Assembly: GCA_963769605.1 (NCBI GenBank)
Contig: CAVYML010000001.1
Coordinates: 124,001-188,000 of the forward strand
Length of the DNA: 64,000 nucleotides
Source: Fen-1254 sp963769605
GTDB lineage: Bacteria; Bacteroidota; Ignavibacteria; UBA10030
Direction: 5' to 3'
Shown: positions 29,538 through 38,491 of the stretch, in pieces
Numbering within the stretch: the first letter of the stretch is position 1
How the letters are laid out: each line of letters begins with the position of its first letter
Translations under genes and position numbers: made by a program
The notes under the pieces: generated by a model
Told to the model about the DNA's origin: nothing
Databases searched by the model: none
What the model saw: the letters and a program-made list of their open reading frames with translations, nothing else

Positions 29538-30622
29538 TGAAACGTTTGCCGTCTAAAAAGACTTTACGCAACGAGCAATCCGTAAAAACAAATCGGGTTG
29601 TGCGCAATCTCTATGAGGAAATACGTACGCTCGTCGAATCAACACGCGGACAGGTAGCTCAAGCAGTCAATTCGGGACTTGTGGCGCTTTACTGGCGGAT
29701 CGGCACTGTGATTCGAAAAAATGTACTGGGCGAGGAGCGGGCGGAGTATGGGCAACGAATAGTATACACGCTGAGTATACAATTGACCGCAGAATATGGA
29801 AGAGGGTTCACCGACAAAGCATTGTTTCAAATGATTCGGTTTTCAGAAATATTCCCTGACCGGAAAATTCTGCACATGTTGTGTGCGGAATTGAGCTGGA
29901 GCCATATCCGGAGAATCATGTATCTTGAAGACGAATTAAAAAGAATGTTTTATCTTGAAATGTGCCGCGTAGAACGATGGAGCGTGCGCGTCCTTGAGGA
30001 AAAAATTTCTTCTCTGTTGTTTGAACGCACGGCCATATCGAAGAAACCGGCAAAGCTCATTAAACAAGAACTCAAATCGTTACGGGATGAAGGGAAGCTG
30101 TCTCCCGACATGGTCTTCCGCGATCCCTATCTCCTCGGCTTTTTGGGATTGCGTGATACGTATGCGGAAAAAGATCTGGAACAGGCTATTTTGCGGGAGA
30201 TGGAATCGTTCATTCTGGAACTTGGATCGGGATTCTCCTTCGTTGCACGTCAGAAGAAAATCTCCGTCGATGGGGAGGATTATTTTCTTGATCTTCTGTT
30301 TTATCATAGAACCCTGCGCCGCTTGATTGCCGTGGAACTGAAATTGGGAAAGTTCAAACCGGCATTCAAAGGGCAAATGGAATTGTACCTGCGCTGGCTT
30401 GAAAAATATGAAATGCAGCCGGAAGAAAAACCGCCGCTGGGATTGATCCTGTGCGCGGGAAAATCCGATGAACAAATTGAACTTTTGCAGTTGGAAAAAT
30501 CCGGTATTCGCGTTTCACAATATTTTACAGAATTACCTCCACGCAAACTGCTGGAGAAACGTTTGCATCAGGCAATCGTTGAGGCAAAAGAACAGGTGAC
30601 ACAACGGAAAGACGATTTGTAA
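29537..30622 (+). CDS. DUF1016/YhcG-family PD-(D/E)XK nuclease
   Basis: The ATG at 29537 overlaps the helicase stop and follows GGAGG, so it is preferred over a TTG 21 bp upstream. The 361-residue protein has the DUF1016 N-terminal helical domain ('GLVALYWRIG', 'FTDKALFQMIRF', 'LSWSHIRRI') and a C-terminal PD-(D/E)XK nuclease domain: 'DYFLDLLFYH' gives the Asp and 'LIAVELKLGKFKP' the E-x-K. Members accompany restriction-modification and anti-phage loci and can cut branched DNA. It lies between a helicase and a methyltransferase with gaps of -1 and 2 bp. Confidence 0.9.
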   Translation: MKRLPSKKTLRNEQSVKTNRVVRNLYEEIRTLVESTRGQVAQAVNSGLVALYWRIGTVIRKNVLGEERAEYGQRIVYTLSIQLTAEYGRGFTDKALFQMIRFSEIFPDRKILHMLCAELSWSHIRRIMYLEDELKRMFYLEMCRVERWSVRVLEEKISSLLFERTAISKKPAKLIKQELKSLRDEGKLSPDMVFRDPYLLGFLGLRDTYAEKDLEQAILREMESFILELGSGFSFVARQKKISVDGEDYFLDLLFYHRTLRRLIAVELKLGKFKPAFKGQMELYLRWLEKYEMQPEEKPPLGLILCAGKSDEQIELLQLEKSGIRVSQYFTELPPRKLLEKRLHQAIVEAKEQVTQRKDDL

Positions 30623-30624
30623 AA

Positions 30625-33600
30625 ATGTCTATTGATCCCAAGTCCATTCACAACATTCATTCAAGAGAAGATTTCCTAAAATTCCTTTCCTCGGAACTTG
30701 CATGGCCTGTTCCGGAAGATCTTTCGTTCGATGATGTAACCTTTGACATCTATCCTTCCGAAGTCGGAATTCGACCCGAAGACTTACGTGGTTCCACTAT
30801 TGCCCAGTTACGCCCATTCGTCAAGGAACAGCCTTGGGGAATTTTCATTCTTCAATTAAAGCAACCAAGATTATATCTGACAGAACTGCGTAAGATCCTC
30901 CGTGCCCTAGAGCCGATGAAGCGGAAACTGAAGGATTTCAAAACATGGAATCCTCAGCATATTCTTTTCATCTGCACAAATGACTGGAAGAGTTTTACGA
31001 TTGCCCACTTCGATGGTGAAAAGGCAGATAAAGCAAAATTGAGCACATTTGGTTGGGAATACCAATCATCATACATCCGAACATTGTGTGAATATAATCT
31101 CGATGCATTGAAACTACCGGAATCCGATTTGTTCTCCATACCACCGGCAACTTGGCTTAACCAGTGGTCAAAGGCGTTTGATGTCAAATCGGTTACTGAT
31201 AAATTCTATGATGAGTTGAAAAAGGTGTATACCGAGATTCAATCTAGCATTAAAGGCATTGGAAATGAGCACAAGAAATCTTTTGCACAGCTTTTACTCA
31301 ATCGATTGCTTTTTTTAAAATTCTTGGAGCGGAAAGGTTGGCTTTTTGTCAGACCGGAAGATTCTCTCGAAGAGCGTCGTTTGTATTTACGCAGGCAGAG
31401 GGAAAAACTTGGTAAACAAAATCAATGGCAATATTTCTTCCATCATCTCTTCTTTAAAGGATTGAATCAACCGAACGTTGCAGGAAAGCGAGACCTTACT
31501 CCTGCAATCACCAATTTGATCGGTTTTGTTCCTTTTTTAAACGGCGGGCTTTTTGAAAAATCGGATGAATGGAATGATGATGCGGTGAAGGTTGATAACG
31601 AAGTTTTCAACGCGATCTTCGATCGGCTATTGGACCGTTATAATTTCACCATACAGGAAAACACACCTCTGGATGTAGAAGTGGCTCTCAACCCTGATCT
31701 GCTCGGTTATGCGTATGAAGAACTTATAGCTGAGCGTCATGGTCAAGGTGCATTTTATACGCATCCCATTGAAGTCGGATTGATGTGTCGAGAATCGCTC
31801 AAAGCGTACCTCGAAGAACACACCACCATTAATCATCCAGCTATCGCTAAGCTTATTGATGATCAAGAACCTCACATTCTAAAAGAGGATGAAGCCTTCT
31901 CTATCTATCGGCAATTACTCACCATTAAAATTCTCGATCCCGCAATTGGTTCTGGTGCGTATCCGGTGCGCATGATGCAGGAACTTGCAGCGATCCATCG
32001 TGCTTTGGGCAAACGAATGACGGAAGGGCAGATTGGAAAGATTTTGCAAGATAAATTAGTCAATCCTCGCAGCATCTTTGATTTGAAACTTAGCATCATT
32101 CAAAATAATCTATACGGCGTGGATATCGATAGGTTTGCTGTGGAAATTGCCAAACTGCGTTTCTGGCTGTCGCTTGTTGTGGAATATCGCAATGAGGAAG
32201 GAAAGGAAATCGAAACACCGAAAGAGCTGGATGATATTCCCGCATTGCCGAATCTTGACTTCAAACTCCGTATCGGAGACAGTTTGGTGGCAACACCAGG
32301 AAGAGTGAAACGCAAGAAGAAGGATGGTACGTCGGAAGATGCGCTGCTCAATCTCGACACACATTTTAAACAGCATTCACCGGATGCTTTTTTCTTTGGC
32401 AAGACCAATGAATTACGGGAATTGAAAGAACAATTCTTCCATCTGGAAGAATTGCGAAAGAACGACCCAAAGTACTATCAGGTTTCCAAAGATGATTTAA
32501 AAAAACAGATTGCAAAGAAGGAATCTGACCTTGCCAAGGATATCGGTTTTCCGTTACAGGGAAATGTGGAAGAATGCAAGCACATTCTATGGCAAATACA
32601 TTTTGCAGAAATCTTTAACGAAGATCAATTCGGTTTCGATATTTGTATCGCCAATCCTCCGTATTTGCGGCAGGAACTCATCAATGACATCTTCAAGCAG
32701 TTCGAGATGGATATTGACAAGGATGACATTGTTACCACGTATGAGTCGTTGTATCGGGCACTGGATATTTCTCTGGGCAGGAAAAGCGATCTCTATATTT
32801 ATTTCTATTTACGAGGTATCAATGTATTGAGGGAAAGGGGAGTATTGTGCTTCATTTGTTCCAATTCTTGGCTAGATGTTGGTTATGGGGCCGTGTTGCA
32901 GGATGTATTACTTCGCACCACCCGCCTCCGCTCGATTATTGATAATAGCACTAATCGTTCGTTTGAAAAAGCCGATGTGAACACTACGATTAACCTGTTC
33001 ATCAAAGACTCGACGGTTCAGGGAAAAGTAGATGGAAAAGAATCTCACAAGGCCGATGTTGCGATTCTAACGGATAATATTGTCCATTTTGTCGCCTTCC
33101 GGGGATTGTTTGAAGCGACCACCGGTTCTGAAGCTATGCAATCAATTGCATCTTCAAAAAAGATCACTTCCACCGATGATTACAGGGTGTATCCAATTGC
33201 GCAAAAAGAATTATGGAAGGGAGGATTGATTGTAGACGAGGAAAACCAAACGATGTTATACGAAGGTGATAAATGGGGAAGCAAATACCTTCGCGCACCG
33301 GATATTTTCTTTACGATAATGGAAAAAGGAATAGATAGCCTTGTTCGGCTTGGAGATATTGCTGAGGTTCGACGAGGATTTACAACAGGCGCAAATGAAT
33401 TCTTTTATCTTGATGAAGATAAGATTGCTGGATGGGGGATTGAAAAAGAATTCTTGAGGCCGGCGATCAAAAGTCCACGTGAGTGCAAAAACATTCTTAT
33501 AGATTCAAAGCATTTAAAGAATAAAATCTTTATGTGCCACAAAGACAAAAAGGATTTGAAAGGAACAAAGGCGTTGAAATATATCGAGTGGGGGGAAGAA

Positions 33601-34209
33601 GATAGTGAATGGATGGATGAATCGACAAAAAAAACAAATCCACCTTATCTTCGCCCGAGTTGTATTGGAAGAGAATTATGGTGGGACTTAGGGAAAAGAC
33701 CCGGTGCGAAAATTAATTGTAATTATTTAATAAATGAAGTAATGAGATTCTACTATTCAGAAAATCCATTTTTTGTCAGTGATAATTTCCAGGAAATTCA
33801 TTCTGATAAGGACACTTGCCGCTTAACACTTGTTCTTAATTCAACATTGGTTGCTTTGTTTATTAATATGATGGGTCGCGCAAATTTTGGTGGTGGTTTG
33901 ATGAAAATCCAGACTTATGAAGTGTCAAATATAAAATTGATAGATCCAAGTAGTATCAAGATGAATAGCCATGTTGAATGCGCATTCTCCAATTATTCAA
34001 AGCGTTCAGTAACAAGTGTTTATGAAGAGTATGGGATTCATGAGCCGACAGCAATTCGCTCCCAGGAGCCCAATCCATTGCCGGATCGTAAGGCATTGGA
34101 TGAAGTTGTGTTTGATGTTCTTGGTCTTACCAAAACCGAACGCAATGAGGTTTATTGGGCCGTTTGCGAACTTGTACAAAATAGATTGAATAAAGCAAAG
34201 AGTATGTAA
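30625..34209 (+). CDS. Eco57I/PglX-type adenine-specific DNA methyltransferase with target recognition domain
   Basis: This 1194-residue protein carries the N6-adenine methyltransferase motifs: SAM-binding 'LDPAIGSGAYPVRMM' (~438) and catalytic 'IANPPYLRQE' (NPPY ~676). An N-terminal ~350-residue helical region precedes, and from ~905 a TaqI-like target recognition domain follows ('LGDIAEVRRGFTTGANEFFY', 'LRPAIKSPREC'). No endonuclease motif is evident in it. It starts 2 bp after the YhcG-type gene and would protect host DNA while helicase and nuclease act on unmodified DNA. Length and layout resemble BREX PglX or type IIG enzymes, but no PglZ, BrxC or BrxL gene is nearby. Confidence 0.9.
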   Translation: MSIDPKSIHNIHSREDFLKFLSSELAWPVPEDLSFDDVTFDIYPSEVGIRPEDLRGSTIAQLRPFVKEQPWGIFILQLKQPRLYLTELRKILRALEPMKRKLKDFKTWNPQHILFICTNDWKSFTIAHFDGEKADKAKLSTFGWEYQSSYIRTLCEYNLDALKLPESDLFSIPPATWLNQWSKAFDVKSVTDKFYDELKKVYTEIQSSIKGIGNEHKKSFAQLLLNRLLFLKFLERKGWLFVRPEDSLEERRLYLRRQREKLGKQNQWQYFFHHLFFKGLNQPNVAGKRDLTPAITNLIGFVPFLNGGLFEKSDEWNDDAVKVDNEVFNAIFDRLLDRYNFTIQENTPLDVEVALNPDLLGYAYEELIAERHGQGAFYTHPIEVGLMCRESLKAYLEEHTTINHPAIAKLIDDQEPHILKEDEAFSIYRQLLTIKILDPAIGSGAYPVRMMQELAAIHRALGKRMTEGQIGKILQDKLVNPRSIFDLKLSIIQNNLYGVDIDRFAVEIAKLRFWLSLVVEYRNEEGKEIETPKELDDIPALPNLDFKLRIGDSLVATPGRVKRKKKDGTSEDALLNLDTHFKQHSPDAFFFGKTNELRELKEQFFHLEELRKNDPKYYQVSKDDLKKQIAKKESDLAKDIGFPLQGNVEECKHILWQIHFAEIFNEDQFGFDICIANPPYLRQELINDIFKQFEMDIDKDDIVTTYESLYRALDISLGRKSDLYIYFYLRGINVLRERGVLCFICSNSWLDVGYGAVLQDVLLRTTRLRSIIDNSTNRSFEKADVNTTINLFIKDSTVQGKVDGKESHKADVAILTDNIVHFVAFRGLFEATTGSEAMQSIASSKKITSTDDYRVYPIAQKELWKGGLIVDEENQTMLYEGDKWGSKYLRAPDIFFTIMEKGIDSLVRLGDIAEVRRGFTTGANEFFYLDEDKIAGWGIEKEFLRPAIKSPRECKNILIDSKHLKNKIFMCHKDKKDLKGTKALKYIEWGEEDSEWMDESTKKTNPPYLRPSCIGRELWWDLGKRPGAKINCNYLINEVMRFYYSENPFFVSDNFQEIHSDKDTCRLTLVLNSTLVALFINMMGRANFGGGLMKIQTYEVSNIKLIDPSSIKMNSHVECAFSNYSKRSVTSVYEEYGIHEPTAIRSQEPNPLPDRKALDEVVFDVLGLTKTERNEVYWAVCELVQNRLNKAKSM

Positions 34210-34234
34210 ATCCGAAAATAAACGGAGACTTATT

Positions 34235-34540
34235 ATGGCTGATTTTACAATAATTATTAACCCTTTATACGCAAATCTTGCGACAAGACAATTCGCTAGT
34301 CATGTTTTTTATTTACGGGCGACTGATCAAGGTGATTTCTTTATCGTAGAACATAGTATTGGAATGTCAAGTAACCAGCCTACACAAATTGGTAAACAAC
34401 CCAAGGGGATTATTGTTGATCGTTACATCGATCATTTAGAAAAGAATGGCGTTCAAATATTGAACTTGCCAGAAGCTAAACAAGAAGTTCTTGATGCGAT
34501 AGAGAAGGTCTGTTCTCAATATAATATCCCATTTGTATAG
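34235..34540 (+). CDS. Small hypothetical protein, companion of the R-M-like operon
   Basis: GGAG lies 7-8 bp before the ATG, 25 bp after the methyltransferase stop. The 101 residues ('MADFTIIINPLYANLATRQ...') form a probable small alpha/beta fold without known motif. It is co-directional and probably co-transcribed with the R-M-like genes. Function unknown. Confidence 0.6.
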   Translation: MADFTIIINPLYANLATRQFASHVFYLRATDQGDFFIVEHSIGMSSNQPTQIGKQPKGIIVDRYIDHLEKNGVQILNLPEAKQEVLDAIEKVCSQYNIPFV

Positions 34541-34552
34541 GAAGATTATAGT

Positions 34553-35227
34553 ATGACCATACCAACTCATGGTCCTTCGTGTGTGACTCAATCATTCCCG
34601 ATTGATTGCCCTACATGTGGGGTGAAAGTGTTTTTCCTAAAGTGTAACCACGGATCAAAAGTGTTTTTTGATTCAGTTGGCTCTCCATGGCCGATACATC
34701 TATGCTTTGATAATGGAGAATTGCAATCATTAATCAATGATCTTACAGATATTAATGGTAATTATCATGATGAAATAGCGGATCGAATACAGCAATATAT
34801 TCATCAGACGGGGGAGCATATTTCAGACGATACTATCAGAAGAATCCAAGAACGGCTTGGAAAAGCGCGACAATTATTTAGAATTATTCAAGTTCAACCG
34901 AATAACGAAATTCATGCCGTCACCGGTATAGTGATGAATGTAGATCGGAACATAAATTTGTATCGTCGCTTTAATTTAGACAAAAATGATATATCCAAAC
35001 AGCTATTAGGGGGCCTCGCGAATGAAAGCTTTGCTGCAATTACAATAAGAGAATATGTGCGAGAGTTGAATATTGCAAAAGATTACGTTGTGCTGGTCTC
35101 TTCAGTGTTAATTAACCATTTACATATCAAAAAAAACACAGAGGTTGTCGTTAGTTTTGAATTTAGGAATATTCTTCATCGCGCTAATATATGGATCGTC
35201 AATTTTCTTGAGTTAGTTGATCGATAA
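34553..35227 (+). CDS. Hypothetical protein with N-terminal zinc-knuckle-like motif
   Basis: Starts 12 bp after the previous stop, behind AGGAAG. The first 45 residues contain 'CPTCGVKVFFLKCNHGSKVFFDSVGSPWPIHLC', whose CPxCG...C..H spacing suggests a zinc ribbon. The rest (224 residues in total) has no family I recognise. Likely a further accessory gene of the same locus. Confidence 0.6.
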   Translation: MTIPTHGPSCVTQSFPIDCPTCGVKVFFLKCNHGSKVFFDSVGSPWPIHLCFDNGELQSLINDLTDINGNYHDEIADRIQQYIHQTGEHISDDTIRRIQERLGKARQLFRIIQVQPNNEIHAVTGIVMNVDRNINLYRRFNLDKNDISKQLLGGLANESFAAITIREYVRELNIAKDYVVLVSSVLINHLHIKKNTEVVVSFEFRNILHRANIWIVNFLELVDR

Positions 35228-35431
35228 ATGTTCATGAATCGGTACATTTGGCAGATTCCCATTGCGGAACCAACAGAAAACCATCGGCGGCCAATGATAG
35301 AACACGTTGAGAAAATCCTTACTGCAAAGAGAAAGAATTCTGCTACAGATACCAATGTGTTGGAATGTGAGATTAATCGGCTTGTATATGCGATTTACGG
35401 CCTTACGTATGAAGATATAATAATTATATAG
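35228..35431 (+). pseudogene. Orphan C-terminal tail of a type II-like DNA methyltransferase
   Basis: The ATG follows the previous stop directly. The 67 residues match the typical C-terminal tail of Eco57I/TaqI-type methyltransferases: 'IPIAEPTENHRRPMIEHVEKILTAK', then 'NVLECEINRLVYAIYGLTYEDI'. The full methyltransferase upstream has its own end, so this is a leftover of another methyltransferase or a piece split off by rearrangement. An IS200-type element begins right after it. Confidence 0.6.
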
Positions 35432-36030
35432 GGTAAACCCCCGGCTCTGCCGGGGGACTCCCCCAGTTTGACTTTTGCGGAAAAAAGAAGAATCTCCTAT
35501 ATGTGTGAACAGCTCAAAGCACATAGGAGATTCCGATGAATAGACAAGACAATTTACAACACACGAAGTATGAATGCAAATATCACGTAGTGTTCATCCC
35601 GAAGTATCGACGGAAGATACTATTCAAGGAGATTCGCAGGTATCTTGGGGAAGTATTCCACGATTTAGCCCGACAAAAGGAGAGCCGGATCGAAGAAGGG
35701 CATATGCTGGAGGATCATGTTCACATGCTGGTAAGCATTCCTCCGAAGTATGCGGTAAGCTCAGTGATAGGCTATATCAAGGGAAAGAGCGCAATTCATA
35801 TAGCGCGAGAATATCGAGGGAAGAAAAAGAACTATGGGGGAGAGCATTTCTGGGCTCGCGGGTTCTTTGTGTCGACAGTAGGCAAAGATGAAAAAGCGAT
35901 ACGAGAATATATACGAAAGCAGGAAGACGCGGACAGGCGTATGGATCAAATGACTATTTTTGAATAAAAACTTTTAACCGCTTTGAGCGGTTCACAATCT
36001 TTTCAAGCCTCCGGCTTTGCCGGAGGTCTT
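35432..36030 (+). mobile_element. IS200-type insertion sequence
   Basis: A single HUH transposase gene is framed by the two subterminal hairpins expected of IS200/IS605 elements: CCCCCGGC/GCCGGGGG with loop TCT at 35438-35456 (left) and CCTCCGGC/GCCGGAGG with loop TTT at 36008-36026 (right). The exact cleavage points cannot be fixed from one copy, so the ends are approximate. A third hairpin (AACCGC/GCGGTT, about 35976-35992) may terminate transcription. The right end lies about 17-20 bp before the start of the next gene. Confidence 0.85.
35536..35967 (+). CDS. tnpA: IS200-like Y1 HUH transposase
   Basis: The 143-residue protein has the TnpA signature: N-terminal 'KYECKYHVVFIPKYRRK', the metal-binding HUH motif 'DHVHMLVSIPP' (~58-68) and a C-terminal helix with the likely nucleophilic tyrosine in 'IREYIRKQE'. 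Such enzymes move single-stranded DNA by recognising the flanking hairpins. GGAG lies 7 bp before the ATG. No TnpB or IscB gene accompanies it, which fits the IS200 subgroup. Confidence 0.92.
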   Translation: MNRQDNLQHTKYECKYHVVFIPKYRRKILFKEIRRYLGEVFHDLARQKESRIEEGHMLEDHVHMLVSIPPKYAVSSVIGYIKGKSAIHIAREYRGKKKNYGGEHFWARGFFVSTVGKDEKAIREYIRKQEDADRRMDQMTIFE

Positions 36031-36046
36031 TGACTGTGGAGAGGAA

Positions 36047-38092
36047 ATGAAAATAGACGTAACTATTGATCAGGCCGAACAGGCAGTAAGAAAAAATCTT
36101 GAGTTGTGGAAAAATAGGTGGGAAGAAAGATGTGAATTGTTTAACGAAGTTAATGAAGGGACCTATAGCAAACACATACTTTCTATTTTGCCTGATTTAA
36201 TCGAAGAAGTTAAACACAATGAGAAGCGATTTTCGACTAATGGGTATGCGAAAGCATCTTATTCTCATAATTTATTAAAATATCGAATTGAACAAAGAGG
36301 GGCGACCGTTAAGCAAAGTGCCCTTACTATCTCACAGAAATTTGCTATTGAAATACAAATTGAGCTAGGGTTTGTAATAGAATCGTTACAAGCCAATCAA
36401 AATGGTTCGCCTTCCTTTGAAATTGATCATCTTTTACCATGTCTGCAGAAAATAGATGCCAACCTTCGGACTACTGAATCTTGTCAGCGCACATCAAGGA
36501 TACTTTTAGATCTCCTCTGTGAAAATAAGGAAATCGGAGATGACAACTCCGAAATCGTTGAGTTGTGTGACACGTTGATAATTCTGTTCTGGAGGAAAGG
36601 AACACTACCCAAATCTATTGTATCATTGGCTGATAACATCCTGAGTGGTGCTGAAAAAATGGATAATGGAAAAATTTATTGCAGGATTCCAGGGCGTCCT
36701 CCAAAAGACACTTTATCCGATGAAGAATATGAAAACATATTGTCTTCTTTTATTTCCAAAGTTACAATCGAAGAAAGATTTTCTCAAATAAAAAGGATTT
36801 ATTCCTTTGATCCGGAGGCATATGAGGTGCTATTTAAGGTCGATGGATTTGAACGAGGCACGTCTGGTTTTTCGATTGGGGATGTTAGTGTATATGATCC
36901 AAGAAATGAGAGCCATTTTAAAATAGCAGCAGTTGAAGGAGTGAAAAAAGATTTATTTGGAGTAGAAAATGTTAATGACAACCAACTTTGCATATCGGTT
37001 CGAGTTCAGGGAATAGATAGCAGTTCAATGAAGCTGGTCGCAAAGAAGAAGGCGGAAAGAGCACTTGGCCTAATATCGGGGCTGAGGGCGAGTAAAAAGG
37101 CTCTAAGGCTTTCTAATGCATATGCCATTTGTGATTCCAATGGACAAGAGATTGCCGCAAGTAGTGGAGGGTCACAAGCGGGAGTATTTCATCCCTCAGA
37201 AATCTCAAAATGGACTAAAGAAGAATATTCAAGATTTGGCTCATGGATCGATAGAGAACCTGTTAATCAAGCGGTAGGAATATGGTTAGCATCTATGGAT
37301 TGGCATCGAAAAGCGATTGTAAGTGAACAAAGTTCTGAAATGTTATTAAATGCGTGGTTTTCAATCGAGCATTTATTTAAAGGAAACAACAAAGTGTCTT
37401 TAAGGCTTCCCGGATTTCTAAGCAATCGACCGAATGAAAAACATTGTGCTAATCTCTGGTATCCTGAAAACCGTATTGCTCAAACTCAATTGTTGTTATC
37501 TCTTGTCGAAATAAAACATGAATTGACAAAGTATGCAGGAGAAGTTGCTAATAACTTTTTACCGGGATCAAAAACATTCTTTAAACTGAAATACAACAAA
37601 GATTTTGTTCTTTCAGAAGATGTACTCGTCAAATTTGTCGAGAAGGACGGATTGACGTATACAAGTGGAGGATTTGTAGCTGCTTCGGATACGGTTATTG
37701 GAGAACTTAAGGCCAATAATTTAGCAGAACCAATGCATATGGTCGAGTGGATGCGAAAGTTGTTCTATGATCATAAAGTCGTTATGAACAAGCTGCAATC
37801 CGAAATATGGCGTATTAAAGATGATGTGTATAATATATATAGAATCAGAAATATGTTGGTCCATCTTGCAATGACCGATAGTGTGTTGGTTGAATACTAT
37901 GCAAAACGCGCTTTGGAATATAGCTATTCACTTCTGACCGAATTAAAATGGCACCTTTTAAGGACTAAAGATGATTCGGAAATTGGCAGCATTGATAAGT
38001 ACTTTCAAGCATGGGCTCTGGATGGCAACATCGGTTTGGAGGGAGTTCAATACGGAGAAATGGATAAATTTCGGAAATGGGTGTTCAGTTAA
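36047..38092 (+). CDS. HEPN-domain protein, ApeA-like candidate
   Basis: The ATG at 36047 follows GAGAGG; an upstream TTG inside the IS hairpin is rejected. The ~681-residue protein has a long N-terminal helical region ('MKIDVTIDQAEQAVRKNLELWK') and a C-terminal HEPN-like domain with 'IRNMLVHLAM', whose R-N-x-x-x-H (Arg ~601, His ~606) is the HEPN RNase motif. 'MLLNAWFSIEHLFKG' (~435) matches the ApeA/C-terminal HEPN type. HEPN proteins of this sort cut host tRNA or RNA in abortive infection. The IS200 end lies just upstream and may supply or block its promoter. ApeA likeness is inference from architecture. Confidence 0.7.
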   Translation: MKIDVTIDQAEQAVRKNLELWKNRWEERCELFNEVNEGTYSKHILSILPDLIEEVKHNEKRFSTNGYAKASYSHNLLKYRIEQRGATVKQSALTISQKFAIEIQIELGFVIESLQANQNGSPSFEIDHLLPCLQKIDANLRTTESCQRTSRILLDLLCENKEIGDDNSEIVELCDTLIILFWRKGTLPKSIVSLADNILSGAEKMDNGKIYCRIPGRPPKDTLSDEEYENILSSFISKVTIEERFSQIKRIYSFDPEAYEVLFKVDGFERGTSGFSIGDVSVYDPRNESHFKIAAVEGVKKDLFGVENVNDNQLCISVRVQGIDSSSMKLVAKKKAERALGLISGLRASKKALRLSNAYAICDSNGQEIAASSGGSQAGVFHPSEISKWTKEEYSRFGSWIDREPVNQAVGIWLASMDWHRKAIVSEQSSEMLLNAWFSIEHLFKGNNKVSLRLPGFLSNRPNEKHCANLWYPENRIAQTQLLLSLVEIKHELTKYAGEVANNFLPGSKTFFKLKYNKDFVLSEDVLVKFVEKDGLTYTSGGFVAASDTVIGELKANNLAEPMHMVEWMRKLFYDHKVVMNKLQSEIWRIKDDVYNIYRIRNMLVHLAMTDSVLVEYYAKRALEYSYSLLTELKWHLLRTKDDSEIGSIDKYFQAWALDGNIGLEGVQYGEMDKFRKWVFS

Positions 38093-38491
38093 TATGATAT
38101 ATCAGTATTCAAGAATATCGATGATTGGTGGATAATTATATATTCTAGTTGAAAAGAGATGGAGATTGTGGAAAGGCAAAAGAAACAAAGACAATAAGCG
38201 CCGCCATTTTTTCACAGGACTAATGAGAAGCGTCCTGAGAAGAGGGAAACGTTGAAATGTCGTGGATAGCGAATGCCGACGAATTTATATGGCAAGTTGA
38301 AAGAAGGTATTGAGAACTCCATCGAATTCTAAAATAAATGGGTTATTTGATGTGCTCCATTGAACTGTCGTTTGACAAGGGCAGATATAGCAGAAAAAGT
38401 AGAAGTAGCTCAAGCTTGGGCTAACAAAATGAAAATACTTAACTGAGGTTTTTGATGTCTGAGAATATTATATTTGAGTTGTTATTAAATA
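38093..38491. other. Intergenic stretch with an HTH-like remnant
   Basis: No intact gene. Near 38363-38445 one frame reads 'LNCRLTRADIAEKVEVAQAWANKMKILN', which resembles the end of a helix-turn-helix protein and may be a decayed regulator of the following operon. Confidence 0.4.

Noticed and set aside
26481..34209. BREX or DISARM system
   Set aside because: No PglZ, BrxC, BrxL, DrmA or DrmB gene is present; only the methyltransferase and helicase types are shared.
35574..35891. 105-residue frame inside the IS200 transposase
   Set aside because: It is a shifted reading of the transposase gene; the HUH motif is in the other frame.
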